Of a DNA stretch of 64,000 nucleotides, positions 36,201-48,610 are shown one piece after another. Origin of the DNA: Phoronis australis (lineage: Eukaryota > Phoronida > Phoronidae); the NCBI GenBank assembly GCA_002633005.1, contig NMRA01000087.1, positions 452,701-516,700 of the forward strand, read 5' to 3'. How positions within the stretch are numbered: position 1 is the first letter of the stretch; the number at the start of each line of letters is the position of its first letter. The position numbers were made by a program, and so were the translations under genes. Under the pieces are notes generated by a model. The model was given only the letters and a program-made list of their open reading frames with translations. It had not been told where the DNA came from and did not search any database.

Positions 36201-37846
36201 AAAAATGTTTCTGCCGAGAATCTGATGTTCTTTAGAGTAACAGCATTTCGAAGTATCGACCCTTTGGAGGCACGGCCCTGCGGTGTGTAGATCCTGAGCA
36301 GACAGTGGAGTGTTGGCCCTTCGTAGTAAACAGAGACCCAGATTACTTTACAACTCTTGCTTTTTGTTTTCAAAGTCAACATCTATGCCAAATTGGCTTC
36401 ATGGTTTCAATAACATCTGAAGTTAAGGCACTTGTATGGCTTCTGATTTATTTTCTCTTTGATCTTGCCTAATCTGTTACGTCAGTTTCTTCACCGTTGA
36501 TTTCATATTTTTTTTCCAAACTGACCTCTGTAGTCCAGATTGGAGCCAATAGGCCTATATTCAGCGCTTGGTGCTAACACTGACAAGCAGTTATTTGTTA
36601 CATTTATGCTACTTTATGTTATTCCGTTCAACGTCAGCATTATTTTATATCCATAAATTGTTTTTCAAAAGGGTCACTAGGGTTATGAACACAGCCTTTA
36701 CTTAATTGTTCCAAGCTCCCTCAACAATGTACAGCACGTGAATCTAGATCCTGTGTACGTAAACTATTCAGTAATAGTGAACAAACACGAGCGCGTGCTA
36801 TCATTTTACAAATGAGTAGGAGGGAACAGTGTAGACGACTTCAACTGGTGAATATAAACGCATGTACAAACTTCCAAAAGAAACAGTAGACTGCTGACTA
36901 ATGTCAGGCACGTTAATTAATTCGCCTTAGGCTATTAAGGGTATTTCATTTTCACCTAAAGTACTAGAAGAATTTCTTGTTAAATACATTTTCGCAAACC
37001 GGCAAATTTTTCTGATTACATTGCCCTGAAACCCCAAGTTGATATCTATGATTCTGAATTCAGTACGTTTTAGCGTGACCAGCGCCCACATGTTTTCATC
37101 ATTGCCTATGAAAAACAGAAAAAATAATGAGAAGGAACAGACGGTCGCGACGCATTCCAATTACAATAGACAGGTGCCACTTCTATGTCAGATGCGCTGT
37201 ACAAATCGCACCTGTTCCCTTCAAAGATATCTCAGATCTTTCAGTTAAAATTTCCCGTTTACGTTAATACATCACATGTAGCACGATGCAGAACGAATGA
37301 AATATGATCTTCAATATCATTTTAAATTAGTTCAGCTAGGAACAGATCATTCAATAGTGAAGACAGGAACGGATTCACGATTTTAGAGAGGAGGTTAATT
37401 GGACCAGCTGCGCCGTTTCCGTTAGGCCACCTGCGTTTCTTTTTGGTAATGCCTTCTGAAGGGGTTTAAGCACCTGACCGTGGATCCGCCACTGAAAGCG
37501 TTTAATCATAGCCTGGAACGGTGCTTACTGAGAAGCCCGTGTCAATGGATAACGTCGCTTGACGTGTCGGATATTTGTGAGACTTCATATATGAGGCCAT
37601 AGTAGATAACAGTGACTCTGAACTCTGTTTCAACATATTTACAACAATTAACTACTTGTACATCTAGGTCACTTCGGCGTTTGGAAAAAAACACTGGAAT
37701 AAGTATGTTAAATCGGTAGCATACGATTTGTAAAATATTGAAACTTACAAGCTGTGTACATTTTCATTCATTGAGGTTGAAGGACGACAACTTTTGCATC
37801 GCTCACTTGCATTACGTTTTTGTACAATAGTGAAGCATTTATGTAT
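33243..37846. other. Intronic DNA, no gene recognised
   Basis: AT-rich. 35,420-35,450 contains a short copy of the 'ctcgggtatttttgtagc' motif also seen at 48,165 and 48,658. No supportable coding exon was seen on either strand. Confidence 0.4.
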
Positions 37847-38010
37847 TTATGAATGAAAGTATGTATGCATTTAAGTATGTAGATATGTATGAATGTGTGT
37901 GTGTGTATGTGTGTGTGCGTGCGCGCGCGCGTGTGTGTATGTATGTATCTAGGTGTGTACCTACGTATGTACCTATGCATGTATCTATGTTTATATCTAT
38001 GTATACATTA
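37847..38010. repeat. GTAT/GTGT-type microsatellite cluster
   Basis: Imperfect (tatg)n, (gt)n and a short (gc)n core. Open frames here are artefacts of the repeat. Confidence 0.9.
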
Positions 38011-38188
38011 TATGGCTGTAACATAAGAAATTGCATTACCTTAAGGGCCTACTGTGTACTTTATCTTACCAAAACTGCTACAGTAATTTTCCTTTGCCTG
38101 TGCTGGTTCTCCGTGATGTCACCTTAATTAATTTGCTATTATCGATTTTTCAGAATTTCATAAGAGTTCGTAATGATAACAACAAACC

Positions 38189-39148
38189 ATGGACAAGGTA
38201 AAGGTAGAATGGAAAAACAAGGTAAAGACAGCCTGGAAATTAACGTATACCGGTGTCTCTATAACAATGTTAATGGTTTTGTATTCCGCTGACCTATGGA
38301 GTGCGGTGGTTTTCATAGCTTTCACGTGCCAGTACGAACTCTACGTGGCCTCATACATTCCTTTAGAATATCTCAGCATTCACACGGGATTTGCCATGTT
38401 TGCTCCTTACATGTGCGCTATTGCTGTGATTTTATTGTTGAAGCAGCAGCTCGTCCGTAGCGCAGTGCGCACGCGCGAGATTCTCTCGCAGATGAATCCG
38501 CCTGGTTCCAGTTGTCGAATGGAGAGACGGAAAAGCTTCTCGAATCAAAACAGGAAGAGAAACAGTTTTCTTGTACTGATAGCATTCCTATTTTTTTCAA
38601 GTGCTATGTTTGGCTGTTCACTCTTCTGTCACCTAAACACGGTCCAAGGAGAGGAGCTGCACGCGTACATAATGAACGGTTCTTTCTCCCATAAAGACCA
38701 GTTCGAAAAAATCTCAAAGGCATGGGATGAAGTACAGTACAACGGGAAGTGCTGTGGAATAAATAACTACACAGATTTCTCTGCGATGAACTTGAATATG
38801 CCTGACACCTGTTGTCATTCCTTATACGACTCTCACCGGCGTCTTTCCTCTCGGCCACTCCCACCGCTAGCAAACGAGACCAAGTGCAGACGTGATGCAC
38901 GGATGTTGAAGACATCTTCACAGTATTTGAAGACCAGAGGTTGTTTTTCTATCGTAGTGGCAAAAGTGGGCCGAATGAATACCGCGTTTTCTTTAGTTGC
39001 CTTTGCCTATTGCTTGGACATCTTGGGTGTGTTGTTTGTGACGTATTTCGAGATAAAGAACTACTTTGCAGAAAAACGCTCGAAAAGAATACGTAAGAGG
39101 ATACGCGAGTCGTTGGGATTAGTGGCAGAAGAGGTGGAAGTGCGATAA
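38189..39148 (+). CDS. Tetraspanin, uninterrupted coding region
   Basis: 319 residues from ATG 38,189 to TAA. Four membrane segments at about 22-47, 68-88, 126-149 and 264-288. The large extracellular loop has the tetraspanin signature: CCG at 188-190, CC at 208-209, Cys 233 and GC at 251-252, six cysteines in total. NGS, NYT and NET are possible N-glycosylation sites. The cytoplasmic loop between TM2 and TM3 is unusually long and basic (about 90-125), and the tail is basic. Tetraspanins organise membrane protein complexes. An acceptor-like cag at 38,151-38,153 suggests a spliced 5'UTR; AATAAA is at 39,225-39,230. Encoded opposite to, and within, the presumed intron of the type II membrane gene. 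The lack of coding introns suggests a possible retrogene origin. Confidence 0.9.
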   Translation: MDKVKVEWKNKVKTAWKLTYTGVSITMLMVLYSADLWSAVVFIAFTCQYELYVASYIPLEYLSIHTGFAMFAPYMCAIAVILLLKQQLVRSAVRTREILSQMNPPGSSCRMERRKSFSNQNRKRNSFLVLIAFLFFSSAMFGCSLFCHLNTVQGEELHAYIMNGSFSHKDQFEKISKAWDEVQYNGKCCGINNYTDFSAMNLNMPDTCCHSLYDSHRRLSSRPLPPLANETKCRRDARMLKTSSQYLKTRGCFSIVVAKVGRMNTAFSLVAFAYCLDILGVLFVTYFEIKNYFAEKRSKRIRKRIRESLGLVAEEVEVR

Positions 39149-39224
39149 ATCCACCAAATTGTTGTAGTGTACAATATATTAATGGAAATATTTATTATTT
39201 GTTGTAATTGCTCAAACTGATGTT

Positions 39225-39230
39225 AATAAA
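39225..39230 (+). terminator. Polyadenylation signal of the tetraspanin gene
   Basis: AATAAA, 77 bp after the stop codon. Confidence 0.6.
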
Positions 39231-39653
39231 AATCACGATGCCATTGTTTCCGTTTTTGTTTTGTTAGTTAAATCCAACATTGTTGGTTTAATCTGTCTTT
39301 TAATTCTATATAACGACTTTGACATCACTCAAATGTGAGCCTAGACCACGTAATATCCAAAAAAAATCCAAAACCTTGATTGTGCAATTGTAATATTTAA
39401 ACGTGGTATCATGGTGGTTTGTGCAATGAGCTATCTAGCTCAATGGTTTTTGTTAAACCTAGCAAGCAATTTCAGGTCTTCGACCTACATCATTTGAAAG
39501 TAACACTTAATCCGCGCTGTTTGTCATATGAGTAATTAGTTTCCTTGAACATCTAATCTGTCATTAGTTGATACACATTATCATATCCTATGGTAAATTC
39601 TGGGCGATAACACGCCATTTGGGGTTCATCCTTACATGTAGAAGCTTAGGCCA

Positions 39654-42597
39654 TAGTCCATTCGACTCTAGGAAGCCTAGAAAATCACTTAAATGGCTAC
39701 TTTTTGGGGGCAAGATAATTTTGGTGTTTTTAAGGTCATTAAGTACTACACTTTAATTAAGAATCAAAAAAGTTCCCAAGGTTTGACTTGCACGTTTTCG
39801 AGAAATTTGACCTAAAAATCTGACTTTGCAAAATTTGGCAAAGAAAACCGATCTTCAAAAACCAACAACACTAGACCCAAACTGAATGATAATTTGATTG
39901 GTTTCTATTCATTTGAAGTTACGGGACAAGAAAAGTGATAAATATTATGACATTAGGTGGAAAATTGCTCAAAAGAGACAAATAAAAAAATTTAGCAGAG
40001 CCTCCTGTTGGCCAGAGAACATACTACTTTTTTCTGAACTACCAGAAGAACAATGCTAGCGTTAGCCATTTGGAACTCGATAAGGATCTGATATCACAAC
40101 CTACATATGAACAACATACATTTCCAACGTTTCAGCAATTAATTCACTGTCATCATTTTATTAATTGTCACAATTGCAGTTCATAGTCAACTGTCACAAG
40201 GAACGATACACCATTTAGTCCTGACATCCACGAGCATGATAAAATGTAAATATTTTCCATTAAGCTACACATTTAAAGTTTTTTAACAAGATAGCACACA
40301 CTTTTTATGTTTGTTCATCCACTCCGTTGTTTATATTCATCATTATTGTCGTCAAAAGTTGTTTCTTGAGACACCGTGTTCACAATCTCGACAAGAGCAC
40401 ACTTTGTACTACAACCACTCTTTTTACATTTGAAATTAACATTTTCATGACATTTTCTGGGACTAAAGGCCCAGTGGAAATTCAGATTAACCTACTCCAT
40501 AAGTCACCCGTTACCAACTGGAGATGGTGCACTGACATGCTGTTGCAAGGCTCGTTTGTCAATGGCACACTGGTAGTTTGCTCTTTTGGAATGTAACAGC
40601 AAACAATCATGATTAGGAGGAAGAGATGATTCCATCGCAGATTTCAACCTGAATATGTGATAGCGTGCTTTGTTAACTGTTGATGATGAGTCACCGTACA
40701 GCTTGCATACTAACTGTTCAATGTCTTCCATGAGTTGACCAGGAAACGCAAAATAATGTTGAGCCCAACTTTAATGACAAAGTTCAAAAAATAACTCTGC
40801 AAGTTTGCACTCTACCAGGAATAAAATTTTTGTGAACCTGAATAGCGTTTCATGTAAACACTTCAGCTTTTTTACAGTAATCCTTTTTACTGAAACAGAT
40901 CACCAAAATGTTCTTCACGTTAGCACAGCATGGCCAACAAGTGAAATTTTATTTTGTCAAGTGCTCAGCATTAATAGAAATGAGTAACATTACTAACATT
41001 GATTGTACAGGAGAGCTGCCAATTTAAGACACAGAAAAAAATTTATCACCCTTAATACCGTAGTTCAGCCTTTGAAAATAGAGGAATGGTCATTTTGGCA
41101 ATAGTTTTTGTGTGAAATTGAAAAGCGTCTTATTTACCGCAGAGTTAAAATTTCTTTTGAGGCTTCCTGTTTTAGATAGCACATAATTTGAAGAGTAAAC
41201 ATTTTCCTACACTTAAAATTCTCCAATTCAAGAATCTTCAAAATGTGAGACACTGAAATCTGAGCAACATTTGAATTTGCAAGATAATGAATTACAGAAC
41301 ACTGACGGGCAATGTTTGTATTTTTAAATTTCTCAAATTCCAAACACAGCTCATGTATTTTTATAAGAGGGTTAGAAAATAGGCTTGGAAATTCATAAAG
41401 AGCAGAGCTGATTACTCACATGCAGGTAAAAACTGCAGCCAGAATATTTGAGATTGAGACGGCTAATACTGTAAATGTATCAAGCAAACTAATTGTTTTT
41501 TCTCTGTCCTAAACTAAAGATTTTTACCATAAACGATGGTTTTTCGAATTAAGAATAGGTAGGCCTATTTACAAGTGAATGTTTGGAAATGGGATGGCTT
41601 TTCAAGTTTTTTTTTGTTTGTAAAGTTCTGTGTGATGGACTTTAATTTGTAGCAAATGATACATTGTGGTGGCAACACATACTCATTTCTTTGAGCACTG
41701 TTAAATGTAACTGACTGTGACAATCTCCTCAATTTTTAGTAAGTTCAACATCGTTTCCTTTATCAGCTTGGTAGTTTTCTTTTTTAAGAGCTGGTTTCGA
41801 TTTTTGATATATCCATTAAGTGTCTGTAATACTGATTGTGATGAAATAGCTCTGTTTTTTCACAAACACTTAAAAACTTCTCAGCAATAATACTTTTCTT
41901 GCACTCAATGGTGATCCATTTGTTCGCAGTAGTCTTAGACCACGTAATATCTGAAATACCAGGAGCTCAGAATTTTGAGCGGAATTTGAGACATGAATGC
42001 AACAAGGAGCAGACATCTTGCCAGTCTCTTGTGAAGTCGCACACTCATTCAATAATTCATGGTTTCAGCAGTGCCCTAGCTGGTCCAAAGGAACATGCCA
42101 AGAATTGTATATATGTCAGTATGATGACACTTGCCACTTGACTCGATCCCAATTTACTGCCTACTGGTTCATGAGCCTTGACCCTTGGTAATTGCCAATT
42201 ACTTGCACACCCATCCAAGAATTAACACTTTTCAATGTAGACGGTAGCTGTAAACAAGTTAGCCAAGCCAACAGGATAACATCAGTTGGCTGTCCCCTGA
42301 TGAATGCTTTCATGAAGCAGACAACTTAGGAATGGCAAAGATAAGGACACAATATTTTCCTGGGATTTGATTGGCTGTTTTGATCATTGTGCACTGACAC
42401 CTGGTGGCTAACATATTAGTTTAGGCTAATTTTTTCCAAGTTTTGAATTAAAATTATTATTGAACGTGCAGGTTTATTCTTGGGAACCTTTTTGAAATTG
42501 ATTTTTGATCATCTGTAGATGGGTTTAATTCAAAGTTCCCGCTGCCCCCCAAAAGAAGCTACGGAGGTGAAAGATACAGTGTAGGAGAGCTGGCACT
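39654..42597. mobile_element. Internally deleted relative of the 7.9-kb TIR transposon
   Basis: Left end TAGTCC followed by 'ctactttttgggggcaa', 'attttggtgttttta', 'aaaaaagttcccaaggtt', 'ttgcacgttt' and 'gagaaatttga', in the same order as the left end of the element at 12,053. Right end (inverted): TAGTGCCAG, 'cttttggggggcag', 'aaaggttcccaa', 'ctgcacg'. Beyond TAGT both ends extend as GCCATAGT, so a target duplication could not be defined. The interior is 2.9 kb and keeps only a piece of the coding region (40,504-40,731). Divergence from copy 1 is substantial, so it is not a simple recent deletion of that copy. Confidence 0.8.
40504..40731 (-). pseudogene. Fragment of the element protein
   Basis: Reads QLVCKLYGDSSSTVNKARYH and SAMESSLPPNHDCLLLHSKR, then ANYQCAIDKRAL and SAPSPVGNG. 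This matches the segment just before the CXC domain in the 12-20 kb copy (FVCQLYGVTDKSVNTARYN; AESSLPPNKDCLTFHSMR; SPVGHG). Nuclease-like and CXC parts are absent. Confidence 0.9.
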
Positions 42598-44137
42598 ATG
42601 GCGTAGATTCCCGTGTTGGTGTATAAGAGAGGAAATATCAGCCGCATTGAATACGGTAGAGTAAAAATGTGTACGGGGATTATACACCTACATGTATATT
42701 CTGACCCGGAGCTGTATGAGAAATGTGCTCTGGACTCCTCGACGTTCCGTAAAGTCCGTAGTTGCGTCTCTATGTTGTAATAATGACACGCAAAGCTCCA
42801 CCTCTGATATGTCGATGTATGGATGGAAAAAAACCAACTTGTTAAAGCAAGACACATTTGTGTTGTAATTCATATGAGATTCAGTGATTTAAAGGGACAG
42901 TGGACCCTTTTTCATCATTCCCACGGATATTACATGTAGCTGGCTAAACTAAGGAAATCCACACAAAATATCCCGTACTGTGATGGGATTGATTCCACTT
43001 CCATTATCAACTCAAGTTATGCACATTATACATCATTTTCGAATGCACAGTTTAGGATTGGCGTAAAGTGTTTTTCCTTGATTATCTGATGGTTTCAATG
43101 TTCTGAATAGAATCCTATCAGACAAAGGCATGTTATGAGCCCGATTTTACACGAGTAAAACGCCGAATTCGATTTCTATTTTAGGCAGCTAAACAGGGGG
43201 AAGCGCACTTTAAGCAGCTACACCCATTTATCCGAACATTGTTTGTTTTTGTTTGTCGAAGCACTCCTGGGTTATTTGGAATCCTGGGAAATATTTTACC
43301 ACTTTTTTCGCGACTGTTCGTACCCGGAGCAATCAGGCACACGATAACACAACGTGGCAGTCATTGCAAAGAAACAAGTTGAAATACACGACTTTATTAC
43401 ACCATTGTGTCACTGACTTATATTACGTTTGAGCACTTGCTTACAACGAGTACCAAGTGTGGTGGCTGACGGAAGCATAGAACGCATTTTGGCACGCACA
43501 CGGTCATTTCAAAACAGCGCTAACGAACTCAAAGAGCGCTATCGCATCCCTGGCAGAAGACAACACGAACGCAAGTAAATGATATGATTATTAGCTTGCA
43601 ATTGTTTCGGCGTCACGTCAGTAAAATAAAAGAGTCACAAAAAATATTTAACCAAAGAGCCTCGTTTTCGACACCAGACTACAATTCTGGATTCAATTCT
43701 ACTCACCACAGAAGACAACAGCCGGGACGCCCACCTAGTGACTGTCCTTTTTAGGGATAGCGAGAAACGTTGCTATAGTTACTATAGGAGGGGCAAAGGT
43801 GGTGTTGTTACCGAAAATAGAGATATCAGTCACCAAGGATTGTGGGATAACGGTAGCATAAACAGCAAACGTTGATGTACTACCTGATGAGATAACGCCG
43901 CATATAGTGATATTTCAAGGAGTCGGGTGTTCAGTGTATCACAGGTACGCCGAGTATGCAAGTACAGTAGCATCTATCCAAAATCTGCTGCCACCTAACC
44001 TAGTTTACGATCGTCTGCCTGCCTTTTTCTGGACACTGGACTAGAAGATACGTATACAATAAAAGACGCACACCCACAGATTTCCACTATCCGTAAAAGG
44101 GTCAACCGTATTTCCTCAAAATAAAGTATTTACTCAC
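42598..44137. other. Intronic DNA, no gene recognised
   Basis: Between the deleted transposon and the TM exon. No supportable feature was seen. Confidence 0.4.
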
Positions 44138-44297
44138 CCCATACAATAAATCCGACGAGGAAAACAGTAATCATTAGTAACATGACAGTACCACCCGCGA
44201 CTATGCATTTGTTGGCAAGGCACTTGTTATGGGACCTCTCAAATGTAATCACGTGGTCGTAACCTTTACAATTCATAGACGTTTTCCTGGATTCCAT
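44138..44297 (-). CDS. N-terminal exon of a type II membrane protein
   Basis: ATG at 44,295-44,297 lies in a good context (taccATGG). It encodes 53 residues: a 30-residue basic cytoplasmic segment (MESRKTSMNCKGYDHVITFE...) and a single membrane span, CIVAGGTVMLLMITVFLVGF and IVW, with no signal-peptide cleavage site. It ends in phase 1 at donor GTGAGTA (44,131-44,137). The exon probably starts at acceptor ...gcattttcag (44,323). Phase 1 matches the CCP and LDLa exons further left, so the likely product is a type II membrane protein with a CCP/LDLa ectodomain, an architecture like that of type II serine proteases and related receptors. No protease domain was seen. The link across 19 kb is inferred. 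Confidence 0.7.
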
Positions 44298-44853
44298 GGT
44301 AGACAATTCAAGGCCATTTCGCTGAAAATGCAACAATCAAATCGAATTCAAGTTGCAGTCAGTATGAAAGGGGGAATGGGACGATTTCATTCTCTTTCAT
44401 GAAATCGTCATACAAAATTATCAGTTTTAAATATATTGCTTAAATAGTGCATACGCTCTGCAGTAGCATGAACGAATGTCTAGATATAATTTCGCGGGTT
44501 TGAAACAAATGAGTTCGAGGTGGCGAACGCACCCTGAGTGAGGAGCGCTCGTTGAAAAGGTTGAATTTGAAAAAAAGCTTCAACAAAATTTAAGAAGCGG
44601 TTTTTTTGAGTCGCACATGGCTTCGATGTTCTTGTTGGGAACAGAATACTAATATCATGGTAACCAATAATACGAGACCGACTTTATGAGAGTAAAATGT
44701 TTCAATCGATTTTCGTTGTTTTTTGCCAGCGGTCATGTTGAAGTACAGCTCTTTGTCGTATTTTTAAACACATAAAATGTGGAACTTGAACCTAATACAC
44801 CATAAGAAAAGAATACGCCAAAGATGAACCAAAAGAATTACTTGCACTGATAA

Positions 44854-45003
44854 AAGTGGCAATAGGTGCACGTCATTGCCTTTGTCGTGTCCACCAGCCC
44901 AACCGGCAGAGACATCTACTTTGGTCCTCGATGACGACTTCCGGCCTACAGACCAATCAGATATTATAGCCAGCGAAGTCAATCAGGTGCACCCACTGCA
45001 TGT
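44854..45003. repeat. MITE-like foldback element (family A)
   Basis: Arms built on 'ggtgcac', 'tcattg' and 'ttcgctggct'. The centre 'tcgatgacgacttccggcct', then 'accaatcaga', matches the centre of the element at 23,443-23,612. Confidence 0.75.
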
Positions 45004-45254
45004 TCTAACACCAACACGTCATTTTATCAGTAAATCGCCCCAGTCTCCCCTAATCACTCCATATTACAGTGGAGATTATAAATTGAAAAATTTCGGAAAG
45101 ATCAACATAATCCTGCAAGCCTTTTGTGATATCAACATTTTTGTTAAGTTGTTTCATTTTGAAAACTAATTCAACATTGGGAGAGACGGTATAATTTATA
45201 AAAACAATTTATTAAACGTTGTCATTTTATTATGCTTCAGTTTACACACATGTG

Positions 45255-45400
45255 AGTATTTATTGCGGTCATTTCTGTCCGTGCGAGCGTTGTCCGACGT
45301 CCGGTGTCAGCTGCTGTATCTCCTAAGCCAAAGAATTGTTATGAAATTTGGCAAATGTATTTGTATTGAACCCAGCACGGCTGGCGTTGATTTCTGCGAC
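45255..45400. repeat. Reverse-orientation copy of the CTCF-like repeat's tail
   Basis: 'gtccgacgtccggtgtcagc', then 'tgctgtatctcctaagccaa' and 'gaaatttggcaaatgt', align with the reverse complement of 4,030-4,120. No CCACTAG motif is present in this copy. Confidence 0.65.
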
Positions 45401-48400
45401 GAGTTGGAAAACTCTAGCACTTCCCTAATGTCATTTTTACCTCTGCCTCAACAAATACCAAATTCCTTGATTGATCATCATCTAATTTAGTTTATGTGTC
45501 CCTATTGAGGAGAGCAAGGTTTGTGCTGTTTGGGACGAGTCCGTCTACTGTGGAATCTCCTTGTCATTTCTTTAAAATATTTTGTATTCCATGTCCAATT
45601 TGCAGAATTAGTCATTTTTCATGGAAATGTCCAGGTTTATTTAAACACGTTGATTTTTACTCTTACAAAATACAATGGTGTAGGATATCAAAGACATCAA
45701 ACCAAAATTGTCTCCGGAAGTGTCCACAAAAGTGGTGTTTTAGCCTGCTGTGGCTTACGGTCCACGGCCTGTAATCAGTAGTTCCCGAAGGGAAATCCTA
45801 GTTCTGTAAGGAAAACACCGCGCGACTGAGTGGTCTTTTGGCCGGTCTAGCACACCCGTCCCTCGTTTCAATGTGTCCGTGTCTGCATATATGAATTGGC
45901 CGCAGTCTTTCATAGCCGATACCTTTTCAGAGCCACAGACACACGAACACACAAAAAATTCCGTGAACTTTTACCAGTTTAACTATACGAAGTCAATCCG
46001 AGCGACTGGGCCATCGGGCTAACCCGTTGTGCTGTTCAAGCCTCCTTTTGGTATTGGAATGTGAACCATGCCTTAATTTCAAGAATGCTTGTTAGACAAA
46101 CCTAGAAATATTTTCATAATAGGGCACCTCTTACATTTCAACGATGCCCACAGTGGGTGGATAATTATGACAACGCCTCATCAGGTCATTAACTATGGAA
46201 ACATTAACGTGTGTAGTAGTTCTCACAAATTCTTGAAAAATAAATGGACTCGGGGAAAATATCATCGATCATCTTCAAGTGATATATCATTTCCCCCAGA
46301 ATGAATTCGCGTGCAAGCACACGGAATTCCACAAGGAAATGGTTTGTAAAAAAATGTTTAACAGTAAACAAAATGAATGTACCAGATTACGCGAATTCGC
46401 TTTTCCAAATGGAATTACTGATTCCGTTTCACTGTGCACTGTTTCCATCAGACGGTTGTGGTCAGAGGAATATAAATTTCTACAAAACGAACACGTAGGT
46501 GAGATTTGCAACTAAGGAAAAAATAAACTAGATGTTATTGCGCATTGTCTTGAAACACACAGTAGAATACTTAAAGCTCCATTTCGTCAATTAGCTAAAA
46601 TACAAAAATTCGAATAAGACCTTAGTGTAACTCGAATATTAAAACCGCCTGTGACTCAAGAGAATGTTTTAAAGTTTGTTGGGGTTGGTCAACCCTAAAC
46701 TTGCGAATTCTATCATGGCCCATGCACGCAATGCCTGTGACTTGAGTTAGTAACGGAAATAGAACCCAATCACGGTAAGGAATATCATATTATTAAGTAA
46801 TTTTATGACATTAAAATGCCTCGATTTAAATTTAAGATTTATATTTTTCTCAGTTGAGTCACTTTCCTTGGGTGAAATACACATTCAGAGTGACAAGGTA
46901 TACTTGGTATATAGTTTTTATTTACTATTTTCCGTCTCCCGGGTAACACCTTCAGTAACGCTCACAATTTGAGAAGTAACTTGAGGTGGTGCTTGTTACA
47001 AAATATTATAATGGTTACAAACCCGTCTTCCATTACAAAATCAAAAGGAAGTGTTCTCTTGTTGTTTCATGAAAGTTCTGACAATTCGATCTTATGGGGG
47101 CCAGTTTCTACAAGCTGGCTTGTCACGGCGTATCACGAGCATGTTATCAAAGGATAGGGATCTGTCAGTTCTTTTCAAACCCTGAAATCACTTATGGATC
47201 TGTCAGGCCGCAATACGTGACTACGCAAATTACGGAATTTTTCACTGGTTCATGAAACTTACAGGAGATAGGAAATAAATGATATTTCACAAATATTTCA
47301 CGTGTATTGTAGACTTGGTCTTGCGAACTTAAACTTTGCACGTCATTAACCGATCACTTCCAGAGATCTCTCGACAGGCGGTCATTTTGTTTCACCTGAG
47401 GAGCCCTCGTGGACTTGTCGACAACCTTTCCATACGGAAATCGGCTATATGTTTCAATATTCTCGAGGGGGCATCCATTGAAAGCCTGATTTAGGTTTAC
47501 GGATTTAGCGACATGGAAGCCCTCTTTTGCGACTGCTTTTAATAATGAAGTTTCAAGGCATGACACAAACAAGGGAAAACGCACTGTAATCATCCATGGA
47601 CTCAATGAAGAGGAATTTGTCGGCTTATCTCTGTGTGTGCTAATTTGTTGCTTGTTCGATGTAGACGTTAGCCTAAGAGGTAAGGGACATGTGCCCTGAT
47701 GGTATATGTGAGGGCATATATGTATTTACGAGGGGTGCAATTCCAGCTGGTAACCAGAAGCCCAAGTTATCTGAAGCAGGCGTAAATCGACCTCGTATGC
47801 CGTTGTATTTGATGCATGTGTTTCATTGGAGCATATGGGCAATCCACTGAATAGCTTTCCAGGGCTACATTCCGCAACCACGGGACATTTGTGGTGAAAA
47901 ATCTTCGGTTATGGAATGGAATTCTAGAATTTTTAATCTCCCATAATTGACCATTCCACCCTTGCCGACCAAGCACCTCATAAACTTCGACTTAAGTAGA
48001 TTTTTTCAGCCAGAGGGGCTGGATCACATTTAACTACAACTCTAGCATTCCTTGTGTAACTTAACCACATAACTGATTTCGCAACAGCTAACGCCACACG
48101 CGAAAGATAAGATGTGGTCACTAGCACCTCAAAGACGAATGCACGCTGTCGTTCATTTGGAACACCTCGGTTATTTTCGTAGCCTAATCAAATTCGTCGC
48201 CACGGAAAAGAATGTTTAGCTGCGCATATTCCATGCAGCAAGTCACGCAATTCTTAACATGGAAAATGTTGTCCGATGAGCCATGATATTTGTAATAACT
48301 TGCTTATGCAAAAGTGGACAGTTTAACAGGTGGCAGACTGCAGATTGAAAAAAGTCACTCGCACGACTATTAAGAACTGATAGGGTGGAGCCATGCTTTT

Positions 48401-48610
48401 TAATCGTCGTAAGTTCGAACTTCGCCATTAAAACAAACGTATTTGATGACGATGTGGTTAAGATCAGTTCTTAAAATTTGTACACGTGACGTCATTCTCA
48501 ATCCTTAGTCTGTATCTTGATATACTGCTATCTCTGGTTTCAGGCTATAATCACAAGGCTAGCCCGGCGTATTCAACGACATTCTCCCCAAGTACTTTGC
48601 TATTATGATG
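45401..48610. other. No gene recognised
   Basis: AT-rich intergenic or upstream DNA. It contains a short 'gaacacctcggttattttcg' repeat at 48,159-48,178 related to the foldback at 48,611-48,723. Confidence 0.4.

Noticed and set aside
37768-38127. ORFs rich in His-Thr, Tyr-Val or Cys-Val repeats
   Set aside because: Translations of the GTAT/GTGT microsatellite. The same applies at 55,682-55,903.
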